From NCBI GenBank assembly GCA_003132645.1, contig PKYM01000063.1, positions 1,715 through 8,165 on the forward strand: a stretch of 6,451 nucleotides of DNA, in the 5' to 3' direction. The notes beneath the pieces are model-generated. The model saw only the letters and a list, made by a program, of their open reading frames with translations, had not been told where the DNA came from and searched no databases. A program made the position numbers and the translations under genes. This DNA is from Actinomycetota bacterium (GTDB taxonomy: Bacteria > Actinomycetota > Thermoleophilia > UBA2241). The stretch's first letter is position 1. The number at the start of each line of letters is the position of its first letter. Shown here one piece after another: positions 1-6,328 of this stretch.

Positions 1-31
1 CCGCAAGCGCCGCGTGTCGGCGCGCCGACAC
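1..31 (-). CDS. Possible start of a further downstream gene (partial)
   Basis: Immediately after the TGA of the small unknown gene (34..32) a GTG at 31..29 opens a frame that stays open to the window edge and reads M-S-A-R-R-H-A-A-L-A. The TGAGTG junction resembles the coupled junctions elsewhere in this cluster. An overlapping ATG at 45..43 opens another frame that is also open to the edge (M-W-T-G-E-C-R-R). Neither has a well-spaced Shine-Dalgarno sequence. With about ten codons visible, no family can be named and the existence of the gene is uncertain. Confidence 0.25.
   Translation of the reverse strand, partial: MSARRHAALA
14..31. repeat. Perfect 18-bp palindrome
   Basis: The sequence gtgtcggcgcgccgacac is its own reverse complement with no spacer. 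It starts two bases beyond the stop codon of the small unknown gene, so it either lies in the first codons of a following gene or in a short intergenic gap. A zero-spacer palindrome suits a dimeric protein site better than an RNA hairpin, but in such G+C-rich DNA chance is a real alternative. No T-run follows, so it is not a classical terminator. Confidence 0.5.
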
Positions 32-439
32 TCACCCGTCCACATCCCAGAGGAACGATTCGCTTCTGTGCTCGATGCCGCGCACATCGACCATCGAGCC
101 CCGACCCGCGCCCATGCTGACCAGGCGCGCCAGACGATCCAGCGGCTCGAGGAAGAGCGCGATGAGCCGCGTCTTGCCCTCGCAACCGCGGGCCCGCAGC
201 TCCCGCGCCGCGAGGTCGCAGGCGATCCATTCGCGGCACCACTCGCCCGGCTGCAGCGTGAGCGGGTAGTCGAGGTGGGGGTCGAGGTACAGGCGGGCTC
301 CGAACGTGGTGAGGATGATGCACGTCCAGATGCTTACGGGCTCGTCGGTGCGGTTCACGGCCGAGATCGCCAGAACATCGATCGGCTCGCCGGCCGGAGA
401 CTCGGTGGCAAGCTGGACGCGGACGTCGAGGGAGCTCAC
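32..439 (-). CDS. Small soluble protein of unknown function, possible beta-sandwich
   Basis: I do not recognise this 135-residue protein. It starts with GTG at 439..437, inside the stop of the MttB-like gene (GTGA, four-base overlap), so translation is probably coupled and the two products are likely related in function. There is no signal peptide or membrane segment. The first 75 residues alternate hydrophobic and polar positions (DVLAISAVNRTDEPVSIW, then a short strand, then a Leu-Gln-Pro-Gly-Glu turn), which resembles an immunoglobulin-like beta-sandwich. The rest is more helical and Arg-rich, and ends in Phe-Leu-Trp-Asp-Val-Asp-Gly. It lacks the Asp-x-His-x-x-Gly motif and the length of a corrinoid protein, so it is not the missing methyl-carrier. 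The coding call rests on the overlap, the length and protein-like composition. Confidence 0.75.
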   Translation of the reverse strand: MSSLDVRVQLATESPAGEPIDVLAISAVNRTDEPVSIWTCIILTTFGARLYLDPHLDYPLTLQPGEWCREWIACDLAARELRARGCEGKTRLIALFLEPLDRLARLVSMGAGRGSMVDVRGIEHRSESFLWDVDG

Positions 440-1935
440 GAAAGCTCGGTGTCCACGCGCCCGACGACGGCGCTCAACTCAAACTCGCCGTCCGCGCGCG
501 CGACGATGGCCCGCAGCTCGGCAGCGACCTCATCGGGCAGCGGCGCGGACACATGCGAGTCAAGGATCTCGCGGGCCTGTTCTGCGGCGCTCTCCAGGGC
601 GCCCCGCTTGCCGCCGGCAAGCCAGGCGTCGTAGGACGTGCGATCCCAGACAGCCGGCTGCCAGATCTCTCTGAGGTGGCGGCGGGTGTGCTTGTCGGCG
701 AGGTACGTGCCGTTGGGGCCGACCCGGCGGATGGCGTCGAGCGCCAGGGTCTCGTCGTTCACGATGATGCCCTGGGCGAGGCGCGCCACGATGCGATAAA
801 GCTCGGTCTCCATGACCAGGTGCGGATACGACAGCGTGCGCGAACCGTCGAGCATGCCGGCGCCGCTCATCATGTCGGCCCCGGCGAGCACCGAGGCGGC
901 CGTCGAGAGGGCGTCGTCGACTCCCGCCTGCCAGCCGGGCTCCTTGGCGCCGGTCGCCATCGTGCCCATGTTGACCGGCAGGCCGAACGAGCGGCCGACC
1001 TGGGTAGCGGCGGCGGCCAGCACGTCGTCCTCGGGACCGCCACCGGTGTAGCCGCCGGTGCGCAGGTCCATGACGCTGGGCGCGCCGGCAAAGAACACCG
1101 GCGCGCCGGGGCTGGCCAGCTGCAGCAGGACGAGGTCGGCCAGCACGGCGGCGCCGTTGACGACCAGGTTGGCGGCCAGGGTGGCGGGGGCCGTGCCGCC
1201 GCCCAGGGTGAGCGACAGAAAGCCACACGGCACGCCGGCGGCGGCGCAAACCAGGCCGGCCTCGAGGCTCACAGCGTCGTTGCCCAGGGGATCGACCGGA
1301 CAGGCGATCAGGCTGACGAGGGGCCGGCGGCGCAGCTCGTCGCGGCCGCCGCTGACCGCGGCGGCCAGCTCGACGAGTAGCCGGGCCGGCCGCTCGCCCA
1401 CGCAGGTCACCGCCTGAAAGTGCTTGGTGGTGTTGGCCAGCACCGCCGCCGCCTCGTGCAGGGCGCGCGAGCCGGCCGGCGTGTCGCCGGCGGCGACGAT
1501 CGGCCCCCACGCGAAGGCGACCTCCGGCAGCGCGTCGACGAAGCGCGCCGAATCGGCCACGTCGGCCAGCGTCGAGGGCCGCCGGGCGCCGCTCGCCGGG
1601 TCGACCACGAACACGCCGCTGGCGTCGTTCGACAGGTAGCAGTGGCGCCCGTCGAGTAGCAGATCGCAGGCCGGCTCGCGGCCGCAGAGCGTGAACTCGC
1701 GCGGCGCCGTCGCCAGAGCCGTCTCGACCAGGCCGCGCGGCAGGCGGGCAAGCCGGCTCGCGCGGTCGATCACGGCGCCGTGGGCTTCGAGGATGTCGAG
1801 GGCCGCCGTCAGGGGGAAGCGCACGCCGACCTGGGCGAGCACGGTGAAGATCGCCTCGCGAATGCGGTCGAGCTGGGCCGCCGTCAGGACCTCCCAGCGG
1901 CGCGACGGCATGATGGGCGCGATCCTCGACGTCAT
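436..1935 (-). CDS. MttB-family (COG5598) corrinoid-dependent methyltransferase, non-pyrrolysine type
   Basis: This 499-residue protein matches the trimethylamine methyltransferase family at full length. Family members move a methyl group from a methylated amine to the cobalt of a partner corrinoid protein in the cytoplasm. Recognisable parts are the N-terminal helical segment with Val-Gly-Val-Arg-Phe (residues 36-40), the TIM-barrel core, the conserved stretch at about 297-364 (GGGPEDDV, Leu-Pro-Val-Asn-Met-Gly, Pro-Gly-Trp-Gln-Ala-Gly, then Ala-Gly-Ala-Asp-Met-Met) and the C-terminal signature at 407-442 (Asn-Gly-Thr-Tyr-Leu, Lys-His-Thr, Trp-Gln-Pro, Asp-Arg-Thr-Ser-Tyr, Trp-Leu-Ala-Gly-Gly). 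There is no in-frame TAG, so it is not a pyrrolysine enzyme; characterised relatives of this type (MtgB and similar) use glycine betaine or other quaternary amines. The exact substrate cannot be read here. ATG 1935 has only a weak ribosome site; ATG 1911 (residue 9) is a reasonable alternative. It follows the transporter ATPase by 132 bp. Confidence 0.93.
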   Translation of the reverse strand: MTSRIAPIMPSRRWEVLTAAQLDRIREAIFTVLAQVGVRFPLTAALDILEAHGAVIDRASRLARLPRGLVETALATAPREFTLCGREPACDLLLDGRHCYLSNDASGVFVVDPASGARRPSTLADVADSARFVDALPEVAFAWGPIVAAGDTPAGSRALHEAAAVLANTTKHFQAVTCVGERPARLLVELAAAVSGGRDELRRRPLVSLIACPVDPLGNDAVSLEAGLVCAAAGVPCGFLSLTLGGGTAPATLAANLVVNGAAVLADLVLLQLASPGAPVFFAGAPSVMDLRTGGYTGGGPEDDVLAAAATQVGRSFGLPVNMGTMATGAKEPGWQAGVDDALSTAASVLAGADMMSGAGMLDGSRTLSYPHLVMETELYRIVARLAQGIIVNDETLALDAIRRVGPNGTYLADKHTRRHLREIWQPAVWDRTSYDAWLAGGKRGALESAAEQAREILDSHVSAPLPDEVAAELRAIVARADGEFELSAVVGRVDTELS

Positions 1936-2067
1936 GGGCGCGACTCTATCACCGGCCCGCCGCCCGCCGCAGCCGGATCACCACCGCAAAAGAAAGGGGC
2001 GGTGGGGCGAGGCCGCTTGCAGCCCAGCCCCGCCGCCCTCAGACGGGCGGGTAAGCGTGCCGTTGTC
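1936..2067. other. Intergenic gap with two small stem-loops
   Basis: This 132-bp gap between the ATPase stop and the MttB-like start holds two inverted repeats. One is ccaccgc/gcggtgg (1981-1987 and 1999-2005, 11-base loop that is purine-rich on the plus strand). The other is ccgccc/gggcgg (2033-2038 and 2045-2050, 6-base loop) just after the ATPase stop. Neither is followed by a T-run in the direction of transcription, and I see no convincing promoter. They may moderate read-through or mRNA decay between importer and enzyme, or be chance products of G+C-rich DNA. Confidence 0.4.
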
Positions 2068-2955
2068 TTACTTCATCTCCTGGGGAGCCTCGTCGCCCAT
2101 GCCCAGCGGCGCCCCACCGGCGACGCGCTCTACGTTGTCGCCTTCCTTGGGCAGGATGTGGCGCAGGAACGACTTGGTGCGCTCGTGCCGGGGGTGGAAG
2201 AAGAGGTTCTCGGGTGAGTCCTCCTCGACGAACACGCCTTCGTCCATGAAGATGCAGCGGCTGGCCACGTCGCGGGCGAAACCCATCTCGTGGGTCACCA
2301 CGATCATCGTCATGCCGGCGTCGGCCAGGTCCTTCATGACCAGCAGGACCTCGCCGATCAGCTCGGGGTCGAGCGCGCTGGTGGGCTCGTCGAAGAGCAT
2401 CAGCTTGGGATCCATGGCCAGCGCCCGGGCGATCGCCACGCGCTGCTTCTGGCCGCCCGAGATCTGCGACGGGTAGTACTCGGCGCGATCGGATAGGCCC
2501 ACCTGCTCGAGCAGCTCCCGGGCCCTCTTCGCGGCCGCGTCCTTCTTCATCCCCTTGACCAGCAGCGGCGCTTCGACGACGTTCTCGGTCACCGACTTGT
2601 GGGGGAAGAGGTTGAAGTCCTGAAAGACCATGCCGCACTGCAGGCGCACGCCGTGCACCGACTTCTCGTAGGTCCGGCCCCAGTGACCGCACTCGACGGT
2701 CACGTCGCCGACCCGGATGGTGCCTTGCTGGGCCTCTTCGAGCGAGTTGATGCAGCGCAGCAACGTGCTCTTGCCCGAACCCGAGGGCCCGAGCAGGACG
2801 ACCACCTCGCCGCGATGCACGACGAAGTCGACGCCCTTCAAGACGTGGAGCTGGCCGAACGACTTGTGCAGCCCCTTGACCTCGACCAGCACCTCGTCGC
2901 TACCCCCGTGGGCGGCCGGCGCCGGCATCGTCTGGCTCATATCAGGCTCTGGCAC
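2068..2955 (-). CDS. Polar amino acid-type ABC transporter ATP-binding protein
   Basis: This cytoplasmic ATPase powers the importer by binding and hydrolysing ATP as a dimer. All motifs are intact: Walker [10 protein letters not shown] (56-64), Q-loop Gln in FQDFNLFPH (Gln112), signature ISGGQKQR (165-172), Walker B LMLFDEP with Asp189-Glu190, D-loop SALD (193-196) and switch His222 in [17 protein letters not shown] and the VTHEMGFA stretch are typical of the GlnQ/HisP group. At 295 residues it is about 40 longer than GlnQ, owing to an N-terminal lead of about 20 residues and a C-terminal tail (271-295). Start is ambiguous: GTG 2955 has GGAG seven bases upstream and overlaps the permease by 14 bases, whereas ATG 2940 lies one base after the permease stop (TGATATG) but lacks a good ribosome site. 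The extra five residues do not affect the call. Confidence 0.95.
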   Translation of the reverse strand: MPEPDMSQTMPAPAAHGGSDEVLVEVKGLHKSFGQLHVLKGVDFVVHRGEVVVLLGPSGSGKSTLLRCINSLEEAQQGTIRVGDVTVECGHWGRTYEKSVHGVRLQCGMVFQDFNLFPHKSVTENVVEAPLLVKGMKKDAAAKRARELLEQVGLSDRAEYYPSQISGGQKQRVAIARALAMDPKLMLFDEPTSALDPELIGEVLLVMKDLADAGMTMIVVTHEMGFARDVASRCIFMDEGVFVEEDSPENLFFHPRHERTKSFLRHILPKEGDNVERVAGGAPLGMGDEAPQEMK

Positions 2956-4129
2956 GGTCGTGCTCCATTCTGCGCTCGAGTCTCGCCTGCCAGAAACTGA
3001 AGAAGATCGTCAGGATCCAGTAGACCGCGGCCGCCACGAGCAGCGCCGAGAGGAACTGCAGCGTACGGCCGCCGACGAGCTGCGCCCTGTGGAGCAGCTC
3101 GTTGACGGTGATCGTCGAGACCAGCGACGTGTCCTTGATCAGGGCGATGAAGTCGTTGCCCACGGCCGGGATGACGATCTTGAAGGCCTGCGGCAACACG
3201 ATGCGGCGCTGCGTCTGGCCGCCGCTCAGGCCGAGCGCCCAGGCGGCCTCGGTCTGTCCCTTGGGCACGGCCTGGATGCCGGCCCGGAAGACCTCGGTCA
3301 GGTAGGCGCCGTAGTTCAGCGAGAGGGCCGCGCAGCCCGACACGAAGGCGCTCGGGTAGGGGATGTTGAACCACGAGTAGCGCGCGTGCATATAGTCGAT
3401 GATCGCCGGGATGGCGTAGTAGATCACGAAGATCTGCAGCAGCAGCGGCGTACCGCGAAACAGCGAGGTGTAGAAGGTCGCGATCCAGTAGGGGATCATG
3501 CGCAGCGTGTGCAGCGCCATGAAGCCCCAGCTGCGGTACTTGTCCCAGGCCTCCTTGAAACTCATCGTGCGCGACAGGCGCCCGAGGGCTCCGAACAGGG
3601 CGAACACCACGGCGAAGCAGATCGAGATGACGGTCAGCTCGACGGTCAGAGCGCCGCCCTTGGCGATGTACCACCAGAACTGCCTGATGGTCGGCCAGTC
3701 GAGCAGTTCCGGCTTGGCCGCGCCCGGGTTGTTGTACGTCCAGTCGTAGGTCACGTGCTCGCCGGACTTGGTGACCAGCACGGCGTGGAGCTTGAGATTG
3801 CCCTTGGGTGGCTGGTAATCGGCAGCGAAGGAGAACTGGAGCTGTCGTCCGTTGGCATACGACGAATCGGTCGCCTGCGCGACGGGCACCTTGTCGCCGT
3901 TGATGGAGAGCTCGCACGCGGCCGGCACGACCGGCGACGTGCCCGCGTAGTAGAGCACAGTGACCGAACCCTGGCCCCACGAGACGGACTGCCCCACGCT
4001 CGAGGGAACGCTGCCGACCGGCTTCGGCGGCGTGCCGGCGGCCGACGCCGCGGGAGCGAGGGCAAGCGCCCACACCATGAGGAGAGCCGCCAGCAGCGGC
4101 ACCCCAATGCTCACGAAACGGTGCTTCAT
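2942..4129 (-). CDS. Amino acid-type ABC transporter permease with N-terminal exported beta domain
   Basis: This 395-residue protein is the membrane channel of the importer. Residues 148-385 form a HisM/GlnQ-system type permease: a first membrane helix (about 157-183), the FRGTPLL motif (224-230) before the next helix, and the EAA loop that docks onto the ATPase (E294-A-A, Gly300, then Ile310-Val-Leu-Pro313), followed by the usual [11 protein letters not shown] stretch and a last helix (about 358-380). Family permeases are usually about 220-320 residues. The excess is an N-terminal signal peptide (hydrophobic 8-28, likely cleavage after ASA at 28-30) plus about 107 residues (31-137) that look like a secreted Ig-like sandwich. 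A longer than usual charged stretch (184-222) precedes FRGTP. ATG 4129 has TGAGG ten bases ahead. It follows binding protein 2 after a strong stem-loop and is tightly joined to the ATPase. Only one permease is visible, so it may act as a homodimer. Confidence 0.93.
   Translation of the reverse strand: MKHRFVSIGVPLLAALLMVWALALAPAASAAGTPPKPVGSVPSSVGQSVSWGQGSVTVLYYAGTSPVVPAACELSINGDKVPVAQATDSSYANGRQLQFSFAADYQPPKGNLKLHAVLVTKSGEHVTYDWTYNNPGAAKPELLDWPTIRQFWWYIAKGGALTVELTVISICFAVVFALFGALGRLSRTMSFKEAWDKYRSWGFMALHTLRMIPYWIATFYTSLFRGTPLLLQIFVIYYAIPAIIDYMHARYSWFNIPYPSAFVSGCAALSLNYGAYLTEVFRAGIQAVPKGQTEAAWALGLSGGQTQRRIVLPQAFKIVIPAVGNDFIALIKDTSLVSTITVNELLHRAQLVGGRTLQFLSALLVAAAVYWILTIFFSFWQARLERRMEHDRARA
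2956..2966 (-). promoter_or_regulatory. Ribosome-binding site supporting the GTG start of the ATPase
   Basis: GGAG at 2966..2963 lies inside the last codons of the permease and sits seven bases before GTG 2955. It favours that start over ATG 2940, which has only a weak purine stretch ahead of it. Confidence 0.5.
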
Positions 4130-4150
4130 TGACTCAGTACCTCACAGTCA

Positions 4151-4189
4151 GGCTGGGCGGCGGGTCGCACCGGCGCCCGCCGCCCAGCC
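4151..4189 (-). promoter_or_regulatory. Strong intercistronic stem-loop between binding protein 2 and permease
   Basis: A perfect 14-bp inverted repeat (4151-4164 with 4176-4189, arm ggctgggcggcggg, 11-base loop) fills much of the 86-bp gap. The transcript continues with TGACTGTGAG, not a U-run, so it is not a textbook terminator, although high-GC bacteria often use terminators without a U tail. By analogy with other binding-protein operons (for example malE-malF) it could protect the upstream mRNA or stop part of transcription, giving more binding protein than permease. Confidence 0.7.
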
Positions 4190-4215
4190 CTGAAAGAGCG
4201 ATCGACTCGAACGGG

Positions 4216-5145
4216 CTACTTACCGAGGGACGCCATCGCCTGGTCGTAGGTCGGAATGCCGGCCTTCGGCGTCTGGGTCGGATCGAAGCCGTGGTACCAC
4301 TTCTTCGCCATCGTCGTCAGCGAACCGTTCGAATGCATGGTCGTGACGGCGTAGGACAGCAGCGACTGCCAGTCGCTCTCGCCCTTCTTGGTGGCGAAGG
4401 CCAGCGGCTCGTAGTAGAACGCCGTGCCCGAGAAGACGAACGGGTAGCCCGACGAGATCGCCTGGGCCGCCGTGAGGTCAGCGGTCACGACGCCGTTCAA
4501 GCGGCCGTTCTTGAGGTCGGGGAACGTGTGGGCGTCGGTGTCGTAGGACTTGACGTTGATGCCCTTGGCGGCGGTCAGATAGTAGAAGTACGTGGTCTGC
4601 GTGCCGACGCCGATCGCCTTGCCCTTCATCGACTTCAGGGAGGTGAGCGTGGGCGAGCCCTGCTTCACGATGGTCTGGGCCTGCGTGTAGTAGTAAGGAG
4701 CCGAGAAGCTGAGGACCTTCTCGCGGTCCTTGGTGATCGTCATCGAGCCGATCGAGACGTCGAAGCGATCGACGTTCAGGCCGGTCGGGATGGAGTCCCA
4801 GTTAGCCGTCACGATTTTGACCGGGATGCCCAGGACGACGCCGACCTCTTTGGCGGTATCGACGTCGAAGCCGATGAGGTTGCCGTTCTTGTCGATGTAG
4901 CTCTGGGGTGGATAGTCGGCATCGTCGACGACGACGATTTGACCGCGCGAAGCGATCGTAGCAGCCTCACCGGTGGGCGCGTGACCCAGGATCTTCGTGA
5001 ACGACTGCGTGGGCGTCAAGCTGGCGGCGGCGCTGGGAGAGCTGCTGCTACTACTGCTGCTGCTCCCGCAACCGGCGACCGTCGCTACGGCCGCGGCGGC
5101 CACCAGGCCCACCACGACGACCGCGAGCCATCTGGCCTTCTTCAT
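4216..5145 (-). CDS. Lipoprotein substrate-binding protein 2 of the ABC importer (family 3 type)
   Basis: This 309-residue solute-binding protein captures the ligand outside the membrane and delivers it to the permease. A lipoprotein signal (residues 1-25, lipobox V-A-G-C with Cys26) is followed by a nine-serine linker (28-36). The mature domain shows family 3 features: ADYPPQSYIDKNGNLIGFDVD (76-96, in two parts), SMTITKDREK with Arg141 where family members hold the ligand carboxylate, SFSAPYYY (146-153), GKAIGVGTQT (175-184) and KKWYHGFD (281-288). At the position where HisJ and GlnH have the Asp that binds the alpha-ammonium, my alignment gives Ala222, with Asp223 next to it. Aromatic residues cluster near the expected cleft (YYY 151-153, YFYY 186-189, FYY 243-245). 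The start is well supported: AAAGGA (5158..5153) with seven-base spacing. A promoter and 150-base leader lie upstream. It is a paralogue of the gene at 5377-6327. Confidence 0.94.
   Translation of the reverse strand: MKKARWLAVVVVGLVAAAAVATVAGCGSSSSSSSSSPSAAASLTPTQSFTKILGHAPTGEAATIASRGQIVVVDDADYPPQSYIDKNGNLIGFDVDTAKEVGVVLGIPVKIVTANWDSIPTGLNVDRFDVSIGSMTITKDREKVLSFSAPYYYTQAQTIVKQGSPTLTSLKSMKGKAIGVGTQTTYFYYLTAAKGINVKSYDTDAHTFPDLKNGRLNGVVTADLTAAQAISSGYPFVFSGTAFYYEPLAFATKKGESDWQSLLSYAVTTMHSNGSLTTMAKKWYHGFDPTQTPKAGIPTYDQAMASLGK
5041..5064 (-). repeat. Serine-codon triplet repeat in lipoprotein linker
   Basis: Eight AGC/AGT codons in a row (plus one TCT) encode the flexible serine linker just after the lipidated cysteine of binding protein 2. 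Such runs are common in lipoproteins of high-GC bacteria. The triplet repeat could change length by slippage without shifting the frame. Confidence 0.75.
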
Positions 5146-5179
5146 GCTCCCGTCCTTTCACTTACCTGTCTTGACCCCT

Positions 5180-5208
5180 GCGCCGCACGAGAGTCGAAGT
5201 GGCGGCGC
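5180..5208 (-). promoter_or_regulatory. Weak leader stem upstream of binding protein 2
   Basis: gcgccgc (5180-5186) pairs with gcggcgc (5202-5208) across a 15-base loop in the predicted leader RNA, about 22 bases before the AAAGGA ribosome site. It is short and G+C-rich, so chance is possible. Confidence 0.35.
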
Positions 5209-5250
5209 CCCTGACAACACGAGGCACGAGCGCGCCCCGCTTCCGATATT

Positions 5251-5276
5251 CATGCAGGACAAAACCTGCCTGCATG
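5251..5276 (-). promoter_or_regulatory. Inverted repeat in the leader of binding protein 2 (hairpin or operator)
   Basis: catgcagg (5251-5258) and cctgcatg (5269-5276) form a perfect 8-bp inverted repeat with a 10-base spacer. The spacer also contains cctg, so gcagg at 5254-5258 can instead pair with cctgc at 5265-5269, giving two competing stems. The site lies about 20-45 bases downstream of the predicted transcription start, which suits either a repressor operator or an RNA element. No U-run follows, so it is not an ordinary terminator. Confidence 0.55.
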
Positions 5277-5303
5277 GACACCGATGGTCCGTCTACAGCT
5301 CCA

Positions 5304-5332
5304 TTTATACAAACGAGCTCCCGCGAATACAA
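5304..5332 (-). promoter_or_regulatory. Sigma-70-like promoter candidate for binding protein 2 and the importer genes
   Basis: On the minus strand TTGTAT (5332..5327) and TATAAA (5309..5304) are separated by exactly 17 bases. The -10 matches consensus at five of six positions and the -35 at three. This is the most A+T-rich spot of the window, which makes chance less likely. Transcription would start near 5297 and give a leader of about 150 bases before ATG 5145. Confidence 0.55.
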
Positions 5333-5376
5333 CCAGCCGCGCGCCACCGCAGAGGCTCGCCGTGTCGTGCGGCTCG

Positions 5377-6327
5377 TCAGTACAGCGGGTACGTGCCCGC
5401 CTTCAGCAAGGCCAGAGCCTTGCTGAAGGCGGGCACGCTGGCGGCCGGCGGCGTGCTGACGTCGAGGCCGTGGTACCACTTCTTCGACAACGCGCTGAGC
5501 GTGCCGTTGACATGCATCGTCTTTACGGCGGAGTTGAGCAGCGCCACGAAGTCGGCCTCGCCCGGGCGCGCGGCGAAGGCCTGCGGCTGAGAGAAGAAGC
5601 CTGGGCCGCTCGCCGTGATCTGCTCGCCGGAGGCAAGCTCAGAAGCGGCCGTCGTGGCGGCCGTCATGGCGCCGGCGATGGTGCCGTTGGCCACGTCGGG
5701 CAGGACGTCGGCGTCGCTCGCATAGAGCGAGACGCCGATCCCGCCGGCAGCCTCGAGGAACCGCTGGAAGGTCGTCGCGGCGCCGACGCCGATCGTCTTA
5801 CCCTTGAGCTGACCGAGCGTCGTGAGCGTCGTGGCGCCCTGGCGCACTGCGACCTGGGCCACCGACCAGGTATACGGCGCCGCGAAGGCGAGCTTGCCCG
5901 ACGGCCGCGGGTCGGTCGCGATCGAGCTCACGGCGACGTCGTAGCGATCGGCGGCCAGGGCGGCCGGCACCCGCGCCCAGTCAAGCTTGAGAAACTCGAC
6001 CTTGAGGCCCAGGACGGCGCCCACCTCGCGGGCGACCTCGATGTCGAAGCCGCTCCAGTTGCCGGCGCTGTCGACAGAGCTCTGCGGAGCGAACTCCGGG
6101 TCTTCGCCGACCAGCAGCGTGCCGCGTTGGGCGACGGTGGCGGCGAGTCCCGTAGGCTGGCGGCCGAGGATGGCGGCAAAACGCGCCGCCGGCTTCTGGC
6201 TGGACTTACCGGTCGAGCTCGAGCCGGAACTGCTGCAGGCGGCCGCCCCGACAGCGCTGCCCGCGACCAGGGCCAGGACGCACAGACCGGCGAGCGACAC
6301 GACGCGGCAAGACCAGCGACGGCCCAT
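5377..6327 (-). CDS. Lipoprotein substrate-binding protein 1 (family 3 type), paralogue of binding protein 2
   Basis: This 316-residue extracytoplasmic binding protein is a second ligand receptor for the importer. The frame is open further upstream, but the true start is ATG 6327, because the signal peptide begins there (MGRRW, hydrophobic 9-30) and the ATG follows the preceding stop by one base (TGACATG). The lipobox ends in A-A-A-C with Cys31, then a Ser/Gly linker. It shares with binding protein 2 the ILG-x-x-PTG-x-AAT motif (53-64), the PQSS and GFDIE segments (81-97), FAAPY (148-152), KGKTIGVG (175-182) and SKKWYHGLD (281-289). The ligand-carboxylate Arg is displaced by one (Arg141 in DPRPSG), and the ammonium-binding Asp position aligns with Ala223, so its ligand may differ. 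The last 20 codons lie in a perfect 21-bp hairpin, and the C-terminus (KAGTYPLY) outlasts its paralogue by about seven residues. Confidence 0.93.
   Translation of the reverse strand: MGRRWSCRVVSLAGLCVLALVAGSAVGAAACSSSGSSSTGKSSQKPAARFAAILGRQPTGLAATVAQRGTLLVGEDPEFAPQSSVDSAGNWSGFDIEVAREVGAVLGLKVEFLKLDWARVPAALAADRYDVAVSSIATDPRPSGKLAFAAPYTWSVAQVAVRQGATTLTTLGQLKGKTIGVGAATTFQRFLEAAGGIGVSLYASDADVLPDVANGTIAGAMTAATTAASELASGEQITASGPGFFSQPQAFAARPGEADFVALLNSAVKTMHVNGTLSALSKKWYHGLDVSTPPAASVPAFSKALALLKAGTYPLY
5392..5437 (-). terminator. Perfect 21-bp stem-loop inside the end of binding protein 1 (probable terminator)
   Basis: Positions 5392-5412 pair without mismatch with 5417-5437 around a four-base loop (TCTG in the transcript). 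The stem covers codons for VPAFSKA and LALLKAGT and ends 13 bases before the TGA. Transcript sequence after it (TACCCGCTGTAC) has no U-run, so classical intrinsic termination is not shown. A U-less terminator or 3'-end protecting hairpin fits its place, just upstream of a promoter for the next gene. The inverted repeat itself is certain; its role is inferred. Confidence 0.65.
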
Positions 6328-6328
6328 G

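Larger units (their letters stand above)
5146..5376. other. Intergenic region between the two binding-protein genes
   Basis: This is the longest stretch without a gene. It is less G+C-rich around 5300-5335 than its surroundings and contains, in the direction of transcription, a promoter candidate, a hairpin at 5251-5276, a second weak stem at 5180-5208, and the ribosome site of binding protein 2. I do not recognise a cobalamin or other known riboswitch core in it. Confidence 0.6.

Noticed and set aside
553..1380. Long plus-strand open frame opposite the MttB-like gene
   Set aside because: Its composition (Gly, Arg, Ala, Val, Asp rich, low complexity) is typical of an antisense shadow in G+C-rich DNA, and the minus strand encodes a clear family protein here.
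436..1935. Pyrrolysine-containing trimethylamine methyltransferase
   Set aside because: The full-length frame has no internal TAG codon, so it belongs to the larger non-pyrrolysine part of the family.
2717..4132. Plus-strand 471-codon open frame opposite the permease and ATPase
   Set aside because: It covers two well-identified minus-strand genes, has no recognisable domain and shows the Arg/Gly/Asp/Val bias of a shadow frame.
4129..5214. Plus-strand 361-codon open frame opposite binding protein 2
   Set aside because: It is antisense to a clear lipoprotein gene and has shadow-frame composition with no motif.
5162..5275. Small open frame in the leader of binding protein 2 (MQAGFVLHEYRKRG..., 37 residues)
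   Set aside because: It has no Shine-Dalgarno sequence, is rich in Arg as out-of-frame G+C-rich DNA usually is, and overlaps the inverted repeat. A leader peptide cannot be excluded, but nothing supports it.
5146..5300. Cobalamin riboswitch in the leader, expected for a corrinoid pathway
   Set aside because: I could not find the B12-box type conserved core or its typical length; the leader is only about 150 bases with simple short stems.
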